A stretch of 64,000 nucleotides of DNA from Exiguobacterium indicum HHS 31 (GTDB taxonomy: Bacteria > Bacillota > Bacilli > Exiguobacteriales > Exiguobacteriaceae), in the NCBI RefSeq assembly GCF_001939065.1, contig NZ_MPSZ01000001.1:1488001-1552000 (forward strand), written 5' to 3'. Below, piece after piece: positions 8,741-16,652 of the stretch. Under the pieces are notes generated by a model. The model was not told the origin of the DNA, searched no databases, and worked only from the letters and a program-made list of their open reading frames with translations. The translations under genes were made by a program, and so were the position numbers. Positions within the stretch are counted from its first letter, which is position 1; every line of letters starts with the position of its first letter.

Positions 8741-8769
8741 ATTCTACTCCTGTCCTTTTTAGAAGACAA
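8741..8769 (-). promoter_or_regulatory. Promoter of sdhCAB
   Basis: On the minus strand TTGTCT (8764-8769), a 17-bp spacer and TAGAAT (8741-8746) lie about 90 bp before sdhC. The leader of roughly 80 nt contains the candidate cre. Confidence 0.65.
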
Positions 8770-8811
8770 CCCGAGCCGTTGCATTTAACTGCAAATTTTT
8801 TTAGGAAAACA

Positions 8812-8840
8812 ATGACCGACAAGAATCATCTCGGTATAAT
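8812..8840 (+). promoter_or_regulatory. Promoter of yslB
   Basis: ATGACC (8812-8817), a 17-bp spacer and a perfect TATAAT (8835-8840) are placed 22 bp before the yslB start, back-to-back with the sdh promoter. Confidence 0.65.
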
Positions 8841-8862
8841 GGTTCACAGATAGGAGTGAATC

Positions 8863-9285
8863 ATGATGGATGCTACACCAAAACAAACACCACTTTTCGG
8901 TATCGAATTGATCCGAGATTATGTGCTGACCGATCTTCTCGGATCGGATTATCGGCAAGTCATCTACTGGGCAGGTAAACGTCTAGCGCGTCAATTCCCT
9001 GTCGTAGATGAATCTGAATTAGCCTCATTTTTTGAACAAGCAGGTTGGGGAACGCTCGAAATCAAGAAACGTAAAGGCACGGTCGTCTTGTTCGTGCTGT
9101 CTCCTCCTGATACGACGAGAGATGAACGACCACATGGATACTTCCAACTCGAAGCCGGTTTCCTCGCTGAACAGTTCTCCCGTTTTAACGGATGTGTCGC
9201 GGAAGGATATGCCGAGTTAACTAAAGAGCTCGTTCAAATCACGGTCCAAATCGATCCTAAAGATCCACTTGAACCGCTCAAGTGA
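8863..9285 (+). CDS. yslB: YslB family protein (DUF2507)
   Basis: A 140-aa cytoplasmic protein of the DUF2507/YslB family, recognised from LFGIELIRDYVLTDLLG and the conserved IYWAGKRLAR segment. The fold is thought to be V4R-like (4-vinyl-reductase/ligand-binding). No catalytic activity is known to me. It is divergent from sdhCAB, the same arrangement as in B. subtilis, which supports the assignment. AGGAG precedes the ATG at 8863 by six bases; the adjacent ATG at 8866 is equally possible. Confidence 0.85.
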   Translation: MMDATPKQTPLFGIELIRDYVLTDLLGSDYRQVIYWAGKRLARQFPVVDESELASFFEQAGWGTLEIKKRKGTVVLFVLSPPDTTRDERPHGYFQLEAGFLAEQFSRFNGCVAEGYAELTKELVQITVQIDPKDPLEPLK

Positions 9286-9402
9286 AATTTACATAAAACG
9301 TGACAGGAATCTTGATTTTCAACATCGAAGTAGATTCATGAAACTTTTTGCAGTAAGTGCTCGTAAAGTCATTCGTACACAAATAGCGAGGAGGAACTTC
9401 AC

Positions 9403-10017
9403 ATGTTCAAAAAACTAGCAGCAGATTTAACGGGATTCAGTGATATCGGACAAGTCATTCATCCTGATGATTTCGACAAAGCAGCCGCTGACGATTATGT
9501 CTTACATGAAGACGGCGAGAAAATCTACTTCTTGATCAAATCTAAATCTGACGAGTATTGCTTTACGAATCTGGCTTTGATTCACCTCGATGGAGAAAGT
9601 GCCGTCAGTTCAAAACGTGTACTCTACCGCTATCCGTATGCACATTATCCGATTCGCCACGTCATGTTCGAAACGGCGGGAACGGTCGATCTTGATGTCG
9701 AGATCAAATTCGAGATCGGTGGCAAACATTATTCGATCGACGTCGATAAAAAACAACTCGAACATGTGAAAGATCTTTACAAAACACTTCTTGCCATCGC
9801 TGAAAAACAGTATGAAGGACAAAAGATGCTCGAGTTCGCGAACAGCTCATTGAATCATTCGGTCACGATTCTCGGCGGACTTCGTCAAGGTGATATGAAC
9901 GTACCGCAAACATTCAAGGAGTTGTCTGAACAATCCTTCGAGTGGCTACAAGGTCACTACCATCAGTGGAACCAGCGTGACTTTGGTTCATACTACGAAA
10001 AGTACATCAACAACTAA
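9403..10017 (+). CDS. Bacterial PH-domain protein (YvbH-like)
   Basis: A 204-aa soluble protein. Residues about 1-125 read as a bacterial pleckstrin-homology domain (DUF1696): GEKIYFLIKSKSDEYCFTN followed by beta-strand-rich sequence to FEIGGKHYSIDVDKKQ. The C-terminal 75 residues look helical, as in the YvbH-type extension, and may mediate oligomerisation. No enzyme motif is seen. It is preceded by GAGGAGG and followed by a terminator shared with the convergent uvrC. The function is unknown. Confidence 0.75.
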   Translation: MFKKLAADLTGFSDIGQVIHPDDFDKAAADDYVLHEDGEKIYFLIKSKSDEYCFTNLALIHLDGESAVSSKRVLYRYPYAHYPIRHVMFETAGTVDLDVEIKFEIGGKHYSIDVDKKQLEHVKDLYKTLLAIAEKQYEGQKMLEFANSSLNHSVTILGGLRQGDMNVPQTFKELSEQSFEWLQGHYHQWNQRDFGSYYEKYINN

Positions 10018-10022
10018 TCACT

Positions 10023-10057
10023 AAAAAAGCCGCCCTCTTCAAGAGGACGGCTTTTTT
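10023..10057. terminator. Bidirectional terminator between the PH-domain gene and uvrC
   Basis: AAAAAAGCCG-CCCTC hairpin with GAGG-CGGCTTTTTT, having A and T runs on either side. It serves the plus-strand PH-domain gene and the convergent uvrC. Confidence 0.85.
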
Positions 10058-11841
10058 CATTCTTCATTCGCTTGACTTAAATATTCAGCGACGGTTTCCG
10101 CTAACTTGACAGGTAATCCTGCTTCCGCCAACTGTTCGATCGTTGCGCGTCGCAAGCTGCGCATCGATCCGAAATGACGAATCAACTGCTGGCGTCGTTT
10201 CGGTCCAACTCCTGGAATCTCGTCGAGCAAGGAACGGGTCATCCCTTTCGAGCGGAGCGAGCGGTGGAATGTGATTGCAAACCGGTGGACTTCATCTTGC
10301 ATGCGTTGGAGCAAATAAAACGCACTCGAACGCGGACTTAGTTCAATTAACTGTGCACCTTCTCCAAACAACAATTGACTTGTTCGGTGTTTGTCATCCT
10401 TTTTTAATGACCCGACTGGAAGGGATAAGCCGAGTTCATCTTGAATGACTTCTAAAGCAGCATTCAACTGTCCAACTCCTCCGTCAATCAGGACGAGGTC
10501 CGGAAGGCGCGCTCCTTCAAGTAACAATCGTCGATAACGCCGACGCACGATTTCTCGCATCGATTCATAGTCGTCCGGTCCTTGGACTGTTCGAATCTTG
10601 AATTTTCGGTATTCCTTTTTAAGTGGCTTACCGTCTTCAAAGACGACGAGTGCCGAAACGGCGTCTGCTCCTTGAATGTTCGCATTATCGATGATCTCGA
10701 TCCGGGACAATGGATGAACGTCAATCGCATCGGCGAGTTCTTCGACTGCTTGAACGGTCCGTTTCTCGTCTTTCGCTAACAACTCGAAGCGTTCCGAGAT
10801 CGCATTTTCAGCATTCTTCGTCGCTAAATCAAGTAATTTCCGTTTTGATCCTCGGACCGGAACGTGAATTTTAATCGATAGCGCCTCTTTGAGTAACAAC
10901 TGATTGACGAGTGGCGGTACATAGACTTCACTTGGCTTGATGTTCTTTTCGTAGAACTGGACGATGAAGCTCTCGAGCTCTTCTGCCGGCGTACCATAGA
11001 TCGGGAAGAGCGAGACATCGCGCTCGATCATCTTTCCTCCACGGAGGAAGAACACTTGGACACACATCCAGCCTTTATCGACATGAATCCCGAATACATC
11101 ACGCGACGTCAAATCTGCTGTAATCATATTCTGTTTGTTCATGATCGATTCAATCGCTCGCACTTGGTCGCGCAATTCTCCGGCACGTTCGAATTCCATC
11201 GTCTCGGCTGCTTCCGCCATCTTGTGCTTCAAGCTTTCAACGAGTTCCTTCGTGTCGCCCGACAAGAACCGTCGGATTTCCGATACGAGTGCTTTTTGTT
11301 CCGATTCAAGATTCGGGATTTCACATGGGCCGAGACATTGTCCAATATGATAATACAGACAGAGTTTCTTCGGCATCGGCTGACATTTACGTAACGGATA
11401 TAAACGATCTAACAGACGTTTTGTTTCGTTCGCTGCATACGCATTCGGATACGGACCGAAGTAATGACCGCCGTCCTTTTTTAACTTACGTGTCGTAATC
11501 AAGCGAGGATAGGTCTCATTCGTAATTTTCAAGTACGGGTAAGATTTATCATCCTTCAGCATGATATTGTATTTCGGATCATGTTTCTTAATTAGTGTCA
11601 TCTCAAGCAGCAACGCTTCGAGTTCACTGGCTGTGATGATGTATTCGAAATCACGGACTTCCGCGACGAGACGTTCCGTCTTAATATCATGTGCTCCCGT
11701 GAAATAAGAGCGGACTCGGTTTTTGAGATTTTTTGCTTTTCCGACATAGATGACTTCGCCGAATTCGTTTTTGTGTAGATAACATCCCGGCTCATCCGGC
11801 AAAAGGGATAGTTTCGCTTTGATATGTTCTTGATGTCCCAA
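10057..11841 (-). CDS. uvrC: Excinuclease ABC subunit C
   Basis: Makes both incisions in nucleotide excision repair. Domain order: GIY-YIG endonuclease (about residues 10-95, from PGCYLH to VIYVGKAKNLKNR), a Cys-rich spacer (CQPMPKKLCLYYHIGQC), the UVR UvrB-binding motif (about 200-235), an RNase-H-like 5' nuclease, and C-terminal helix-hairpin-helix pairs (IPGVGPKRRQQLI). The frame runs back to 11943, but GAAAGGAG is followed after eight bases by TTG at 11841 (then GHQEHIKAKL). This gives 594 aa, the family length. TTG is the likely start. Confidence 0.93.
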   Translation of the reverse strand: MGHQEHIKAKLSLLPDEPGCYLHKNEFGEVIYVGKAKNLKNRVRSYFTGAHDIKTERLVAEVRDFEYIITASELEALLLEMTLIKKHDPKYNIMLKDDKSYPYLKITNETYPRLITTRKLKKDGGHYFGPYPNAYAANETKRLLDRLYPLRKCQPMPKKLCLYYHIGQCLGPCEIPNLESEQKALVSEIRRFLSGDTKELVESLKHKMAEAAETMEFERAGELRDQVRAIESIMNKQNMITADLTSRDVFGIHVDKGWMCVQVFFLRGGKMIERDVSLFPIYGTPAEELESFIVQFYEKNIKPSEVYVPPLVNQLLLKEALSIKIHVPVRGSKRKLLDLATKNAENAISERFELLAKDEKRTVQAVEELADAIDVHPLSRIEIIDNANIQGADAVSALVVFEDGKPLKKEYRKFKIRTVQGPDDYESMREIVRRRYRRLLLEGARLPDLVLIDGGVGQLNAALEVIQDELGLSLPVGSLKKDDKHRTSQLLFGEGAQLIELSPRSSAFYLLQRMQDEVHRFAITFHRSLRSKGMTRSLLDEIPGVGPKRRQQLIRHFGSMRSLRRATIEQLAEAGLPVKLAETVAEYLSQANEE

Positions 11842-11923
11842 ATAAATGTCTCCTTTCACCGTTTTTAGTTTTACTCGTTCGGGTAAATACCATACATTGA
11901 TTATGACATACGGAGGATGAAAA

Positions 11924-13246
11924 ATGCGTACATATGATTGCATTGTGATTGGAACGGGTTCTGCTGGAAATCAAGCGGCTTATAAATTCATCGAAAAAGG
12001 ACTACGTGTTGCCATCGTTGAGAATTTCACTCCAGGAGGTACATGCGCACAGCGTGGATGTGACGCCAAAAAAATCTTATTGACGGGTAGTGAGACGAAA
12101 GATGCTGTCGAACGTTTACTCGGATACGGCGTCAAAGGATTAATTTCGATTGATTGGCGCCAATTGATGGAGCGTAAGAATGAATATACACGTGCTATTC
12201 CTGAGCAAACACGAAAACGGTACGCGGAAACGGACATCGACTATTTCCATGGAGAACCGCATTTCGTGTCTTCACATCGTCTTCGAATTGGTGAAGAAGA
12301 AATCGAAGGGAAACAGTTTTTAATCGCAACAGGTTTACGACCTCGCGAATTATCTGTACCCGGTAGTGAGCGTTTCATAACAAGTAATGAGTTTCTTGAA
12401 CTGAAAGAACTTCCACGCCGACTCGTCTGCATCGGTGGCGGTTATATCTCGTTCGAGTTCGCCCATCTCGCTCGTATTGCTGGCGCAGACGTCACGATCG
12501 TCTTACGTTCTAACGCCTTAAAACAATTCGAAAGTGAATTGGTCGATGTGCTGTTAGAAGCCACACGGGCACTTGGTATCTCGATCATCAAAGAAGCAGA
12601 AGTCGTCGCTTACGAAGAGGACTCACTTCGTTTATCGAACGGTGACGTGTTGAAGACCGACGTCGTCTTGAACGCGACTGGACGTGTCGCGAGTATCGAT
12701 CAGCTCGGACTTGAAACTATCGGCGTTGCACATAATGAAAAAGGAATTCACGTCAATGAATATCTCCAGTCTTCTGTGGAACATATCTATGCTGCAGGAG
12801 ACGTCGCTGTCAGCGGGAATCCTGCCTTGACACCGTTCGCTGGAACCGAAGGACGACTCGCTGCTGATAACATGCTCGAAGGGAACAATCGGAAACTAGA
12901 GCTGCTTCCTGTACCTAGCGTCGTATTCACCGCGCCGAACCTCGCCCTCGTTGGTGAGACGGAAGCTGCTTTGAAAAAAGCAGGTATTCCTTATCGTGGT
13001 CGCTTGATTGATACGTCCGCTTGGCAAACGAACGCACGGATCAAGGACAGTTTCGCTCGGGCGAAAGTGCTCGTCGGGGAAGATGATCAAGTCCTTGGCG
13101 CACACTTCATCGGTGTCAATGCAGCGGAACTAGCAAACTATTTCTCGTTTGCGATGCAGCACCGGATTCCAAGTACTTCGATGCAACAGACTGGATTCGC
13201 TTACCCGACACCTGCTTCAGACATCGCTTCTTTATTCGAGGATTGA
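11924..13246 (+). CDS. FAD-dependent pyridine nucleotide-disulfide oxidoreductase
   Basis: A glutathione-reductase-like flavoprotein of 440 aa. It has an N-terminal FAD motif (GTGSAG, residues 10-15), a redox-active Cys pair in GGTCAQRGC (Cys41 and Cys46), the NAD(P) motif CIGGGYISFE, the second FAD motif YAAGDVA, and a C-terminal dimerisation domain. The usual C-terminal catalytic His-x-x-x-x-x-Glu (HPTxxE) is replaced by YPTPASD (Tyr427, Asp433), so classical disulfide chemistry may be altered. CGGAGG precedes the start. It is divergent from uvrC, and the VOC gene follows 14 bp downstream. The substrate is unknown. Confidence 0.85.
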   Translation: MRTYDCIVIGTGSAGNQAAYKFIEKGLRVAIVENFTPGGTCAQRGCDAKKILLTGSETKDAVERLLGYGVKGLISIDWRQLMERKNEYTRAIPEQTRKRYAETDIDYFHGEPHFVSSHRLRIGEEEIEGKQFLIATGLRPRELSVPGSERFITSNEFLELKELPRRLVCIGGGYISFEFAHLARIAGADVTIVLRSNALKQFESELVDVLLEATRALGISIIKEAEVVAYEEDSLRLSNGDVLKTDVVLNATGRVASIDQLGLETIGVAHNEKGIHVNEYLQSSVEHIYAAGDVAVSGNPALTPFAGTEGRLAADNMLEGNNRKLELLPVPSVVFTAPNLALVGETEAALKKAGIPYRGRLIDTSAWQTNARIKDSFARAKVLVGEDDQVLGAHFIGVNAAELANYFSFAMQHRIPSTSMQQTGFAYPTPASDIASLFED

Positions 13247-13260
13247 CAGGAGGCTTTTGG

Positions 13261-13638
13261 ATGATCCAATACGGCTATACGATTTTATACGTTGAAGACA
13301 CGGCACGGACGCTGGCATTCTATCGAAACGTTCTTGGACTACCCGTCAAGGCGGAGCACGGGAGCTACATCGAGTTCGAGACCGGTCAGACGACACTCGC
13401 CTTCAATACGCGTGAAGACGTGCAACAGTTGATTCCGGATTACCCGATACCAAGTGGAAAAACACAACAGACGTTAGAGATTGGTTTCATCACGGATGAC
13501 GTCCCGACTCTTTTTCAGAAGGTGGTGGAGGCAGGATATGAGACCATCCTCGCTCCTACTCAAAAACCATGGGGGCAAGTCGTCGCCTATGTCCTCGACC
13601 CCGATGGTCACCTGATTGAACTTTGTACGCCAATGTAA
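13261..13638 (+). CDS. VOC-superfamily (glyoxalase/bleomycin-resistance-like) protein
   Basis: A 125-aa protein with the paired beta-alpha-beta-beta-beta modules of the vicinal-oxygen-chelate fold. LYVEDTARTLAFYRNVLGLPV at the start is shown by Val-Glu-Asp and FYRN, and PWGQVVAYVLDPDGHLIEL at the end supplies the usual Glu ligand. The substrate cannot be told. The frame opens at 13243, but AGGAGG seven bases before the ATG at 13261 decides the start. It sits in an operon with the oxidoreductase, so a shared redox or detoxification role is possible but unproven. Confidence 0.82.
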   Translation: MIQYGYTILYVEDTARTLAFYRNVLGLPVKAEHGSYIEFETGQTTLAFNTREDVQQLIPDYPIPSGKTQQTLEIGFITDDVPTLFQKVVEAGYETILAPTQKPWGQVVAYVLDPDGHLIELCTPM

Positions 13639-13641
13639 TCT

Positions 13642-13683
13642 AAAAAAACAGACCGTTCTGCCTGTGCAGAACGGTCTGTTTTG
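13642..13683. terminator. Bidirectional terminator between the VOC gene and trxA
   Basis: A perfect 12-bp hairpin, CAGACCGTTCTG/CAGAACGGTCTG, is flanked by seven A on one side and T residues on the other, between two convergent genes. Confidence 0.88.
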
Positions 13684-13698
13684 ATATGCAGGAAAGAA

Positions 13699-14010
13699 TT
13701 AGTTAGATGTTTCAACGAATTCTTTAAGTGCGTCTTTTGGCATGAAGCCCATTGTTTTGTTGACAGGTTGTCCATCTTTGAAGAGAACGAGTGTCGGAAT
13801 ACTTTGAACTTGGAATGCTCCAGCTACTTCTGGGTTTGCATCTACGTCGACTTTGACGATTTTTACATCTTGCATGTCAGCATCGAGTTCTTCAAGAACA
13901 GGTGCGAGCATACGACATGGTCCACACCATGTTGCCCAAAAATCAACAAGGACGAGTCCTTCTTGTGTTTCTTCTTTAAATGATTGGCTAGTTGCGTGTA
14001 CGATTGCCAT
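13699..14010 (-). CDS. trxA: Thioredoxin
   Basis: A general protein disulfide reductase. The active site WCGPC has Cys29 and Cys32, and cis-Pro lies in SIPTLVLF. The 103 aa are standard. An AGGAGGTT Shine-Dalgarno is present. It lies downstream of etfA, as in B. subtilis, but a terminator separates the two and it probably has its own promoter. Confidence 0.96.
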   Translation of the reverse strand: MAIVHATSQSFKEETQEGLVLVDFWATWCGPCRMLAPVLEELDADMQDVKIVKVDVDANPEVAGAFQVQSIPTLVLFKDGQPVNKTMGFMPKDALKEFVETSN

Positions 14011-14130
14011 TGATCATAACCTCCTAATGAGTAGATCGACCCGGTAAAAAAATGGGTGATCTCTTTATTGATTCGAGTATATCATAGCAGTCTCTTCCAA
14101 CAAACGAAACTGCTCACGCGAAAAATCCGC

Positions 14131-14163
14131 AAAAACAACCGGCACCATGATAATGGTACCGGC
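14131..14163 (-). terminator. Intrinsic terminator of etfA
   Basis: On the minus strand GGCCGGTACCAT-TATC-ATGGTGCCGGTT is followed by GTTTTT, just after the etfA stop. Confidence 0.75.
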
Positions 14164-14171
14164 CTTCAAAC

Positions 14172-15137
14172 TTATCCGTGAACGAGCATTTTTTTGAATT
14201 CTGCTGTCAATAATGGCACGACGTCGAACAAATCTCCGACGATGCCATAGTCCGCGACAGAGAAGATGTTCGCTTCCGGGTCTTTATTGATCGCAACGAT
14301 GACTTTCGCATTTGACATCCCTGCTAAGTGTTGGATCGCACCTGAGATCCCGCACGCGATATAAAGGTCCGGTGTAACGACTTTCCCCGTCTGACCGATT
14401 TGAAGGGCATAATCGCAGTAATCCGCATCACAAGCACCACGCGAAGCACCGACTGCTCCTCCGAGGACATCTGCTAGTTCTTGTAACGGTGCGAAGCCGT
14501 CCGAGCTCTTGACACCGCGTCCACCTGCGACGATGACTTTTGCCTCTGATAAGTCAACGCCGCCAGTTGCTTTGCGTACGATGTCTGCGACGATCGTCCG
14601 TAAATCCTTCAGTTCGACTGTGACCGACTCGACCGTCCCTTGTGAACTACCTGCTTCGAGTGGATCGATGTTGTTCGGGCGGACCGTAAAGAGCGTCTTG
14701 CCTTCTGCGACTTTGACTTTTTCAAATGCTTTCCCCGAGTAGATCGGGCGAACGAATGACGCATCCGCGCCTTCCCCTTCAATCGCCGTCACGTCACTGA
14801 TCAAACCGGCTTGCAATTTTGCCGCGATTTTCGGTGATAGATCCTTGCCGAGCGACGTATGTCCGAAGACGAGCACGTCGGGTGACGTCCGGTTCATCAA
14901 CTCGAGGAAGACTTGTCCGTAACCGTCTGGCGTGTAGTGTAGAAGACGCTCATCCTCGACGACGAGCACCTGGTCCGCTCCGCGTGATGCTAGTGCATCC
15001 GCATCCTTTGCAACATCGTGTCCAATCAGGACTGCGATGACTTCGTCAGCGACACGTCGCGCTGCTGCGATTGCCTCAAACGACACATTCCGTAAACTGC
15101 CATCCCGTGATTCTGCGAGTACTAATGCTTTTGTCAT
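14172..15137 (-). CDS. etfA: Electron transfer flavoprotein alpha subunit
   Basis: Binds FAD and passes electrons from acyl-CoA dehydrogenases to the respiratory chain. The 321 aa have an N-terminal alpha/beta domain and the C-terminal FAD domain. The latter is marked by GGRGV, GASRGACDADYCDYALQIGQTGK and the ITPDLYIACGISGAIQH-type signature, closing with INKDPEANIF. It starts 13 bp after etfB in the fatty-acid cluster. Confidence 0.95.
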   Translation of the reverse strand: MTKALVLAESRDGSLRNVSFEAIAAARRVADEVIAVLIGHDVAKDADALASRGADQVLVVEDERLLHYTPDGYGQVFLELMNRTSPDVLVFGHTSLGKDLSPKIAAKLQAGLISDVTAIEGEGADASFVRPIYSGKAFEKVKVAEGKTLFTVRPNNIDPLEAGSSQGTVESVTVELKDLRTIVADIVRKATGGVDLSEAKVIVAGGRGVKSSDGFAPLQELADVLGGAVGASRGACDADYCDYALQIGQTGKVVTPDLYIACGISGAIQHLAGMSNAKVIVAINKDPEANIFSVADYGIVGDLFDVVPLLTAEFKKMLVHG

Positions 15138-15150
15138 TCGTTTCTCCCCC

Positions 15151-15924
15151 TTAGACCACTTTTGCTTCGTTGCGTAATAATGATGCGAGCTGTGCGACTT
15201 GCTCGTTTAGTTCACCTTCAAGGATCTTACCGGCTGCTTTGTTCGGTGGTAAGAAACGCTCGATCGTCTCTAGACGTGGTGTGAGTTCGTCTTCATCCAG
15301 TTCGAGATCATCAAGTTCGAGTTCTTCTAGCGGCTTTTTCTTCGCTTTCATGATCCCCGGAAGACTTGGGTAACGTGGTTCGTTCAACCCTTGTTGCGCA
15401 GTCACGAGTAACGGAAGTGTTGTTTCGATTGTCTCCGTATCCCCTTCAGCGTCGCGTGTTACGACAGCTTTCGTACCGTCGAGCTCTAGTTTCGTGATCG
15501 TCGTCACATAAGGGATGTCGAGTAATTCTGCGACGCGTGGTGCTACTTGACCACTTCCGCCATCAACTGCGACGTTTCCGGCGATGACGAGATCAACCGT
15601 TTGTTCCTTCAAATAACCAGCGAGCACTTCAGAAATCGTGAAATGATCTGCCTCTTCGATATCATCTTCAATCGAGATGCGAACTGCTTGGTCCGCTCCC
15701 ATTGCGAGTGCTGTTCGTAATTCCTTGTCCGCATCTTCCGGTCCGACCGTCACGACCGTCACCGTTCCCCCTTGTGCATCACGGACACGAATCGCTTCTT
15801 CTACCGCATACTCATCGTACGGGTTAATGATGAACTCAGCGCCATCCTCATCGATTTGACCATTCTCGAGTTGGATTGCTTCTTCCGTATCAAACGTGCG
15901 TTTCAACAGTACATAGATTTCCAT
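15151..15924 (-). CDS. etfB: Electron transfer flavoprotein beta subunit
   Basis: Partner of EtfA that binds AMP and contacts the dehydrogenases. The 257 aa contain the GADQAVRI segment, AGNVAVDGGSGQVAP, and the family signature near residues 160-180. AAGGGGGAG precedes the ATG. No promoter or FadR box is seen in the 75 bp before it, so it is probably transcribed with fadR. Confidence 0.95.
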   Translation of the reverse strand: MEIYVLLKRTFDTEEAIQLENGQIDEDGAEFIINPYDEYAVEEAIRVRDAQGGTVTVVTVGPEDADKELRTALAMGADQAVRISIEDDIEEADHFTISEVLAGYLKEQTVDLVIAGNVAVDGGSGQVAPRVAELLDIPYVTTITKLELDGTKAVVTRDAEGDTETIETTLPLLVTAQQGLNEPRYPSLPGIMKAKKKPLEELELDDLELDEDELTPRLETIERFLPPNKAAGKILEGELNEQVAQLASLLRNEAKVV

Positions 15925-15998
15925 CTCATGCTCCCCCTTGTCGTCTATTCACCATCATTCTTTGTATCCGCTTACATGATTGTTGTCATGAAAAGGGC

Positions 15999-16577
15999 TT
16001 AACTCAGCCCTTTGATCAACATCCGATGAATCCCGTCACGTGTCTCAAGCAACTCATATTTGAATCCACTTGCCATCCAGCTCGTCACGACCTCATCGAT
16101 CGTTCCGAAAATCATCTGACGTGCTAATCGATAATCGAGTTCGTTTGAAAACTCACCTGTCGTCATCCCGTGCTTGACGACTCGGTCAATCAGATGCAAG
16201 TACGGTTTCAAGACGGCAGCGATGTTTTGACGCATGTCTTGGTTCGATTGACGCAATTCGATCTGCGTGACGACCGCTAAATCATAGTCGACGGATAATT
16301 GCTCGAGGTGCGCCTCGATCAATGCTGCCAATTGTTCCGTCGCTGACGTATGGCTCGCGATTTGTCCTTCGGAATATTCGATGAAACTTCCCATTTTCGC
16401 TTGGAAGAGCGAAATCAAGAGATGTTCTTTATTCTTGAAGTACAGATAAATCGTTCCATCCGCAACTCCGGCTTCCTTTGCAATGGCAGTCACTTTCGCT
16501 CCATGGTAGCCGTTCTTAGCGATGACTTTTACGGCGGCATCAATGATGCGGTCACTCTTTGACATTGTTCGTTTCAT
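15999..16577 (-). CDS. fadR: TetR-family regulator of fatty-acid degradation, FadR
   Basis: A repressor of beta-oxidation genes that releases DNA when long-chain acyl-CoA binds. The 192 aa resemble B. subtilis FadR (YsiA) throughout. The N-terminal helix-turn-helix contains GVADGTIYLYFKNKEHLL, and the ligand domain carries VVTQIELRQSN and RLARQMIFGTIDEVVT. The frame opens at 16616, but AGGAG eight bases before the ATG at 16577 decides the start. It has its own promoter (16625-16652) with a FadR operator directly behind the -10, so it should repress itself and probably etfBA. Confidence 0.93.
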   Translation of the reverse strand: MKRTMSKSDRIIDAAVKVIAKNGYHGAKVTAIAKEAGVADGTIYLYFKNKEHLLISLFQAKMGSFIEYSEGQIASHTSATEQLAALIEAHLEQLSVDYDLAVVTQIELRQSNQDMRQNIAAVLKPYLHLIDRVVKHGMTTGEFSNELDYRLARQMIFGTIDEVVTSWMASGFKYELLETRDGIHRMLIKGLS

Positions 16578-16601
16578 TCCACTATCTCCTAACGCATAAA
16601 A

Positions 16602-16619
16602 TGAATGATGGTTCATTCA
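16602..16619. promoter_or_regulatory. FadR operator at the fadR promoter
   Basis: TGAATGA-TGGT-TCATTCA, with perfect 7-bp arms, matches both half sites of the B. subtilis FadR consensus (TGAATGA-N4-TCATTCA). It lies 5 bp past the -10 element of the fadR promoter and ends 24 bp before the fadR start. Confidence 0.88.
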
Positions 16620-16624
16620 TATTT

Positions 16625-16652
16625 ATTCTATCATGCCATTTTATCCTGTCAA
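16625..16652 (-). promoter_or_regulatory. Promoter of fadR
   Basis: On the minus strand a perfect TTGACA (16647-16652, overlapping the lcfA stop codon), a 16-bp spacer and TAGAAT (16625-16630). This gives fadR, and possibly etfBA, transcription independent of lcfA. Confidence 0.75.
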
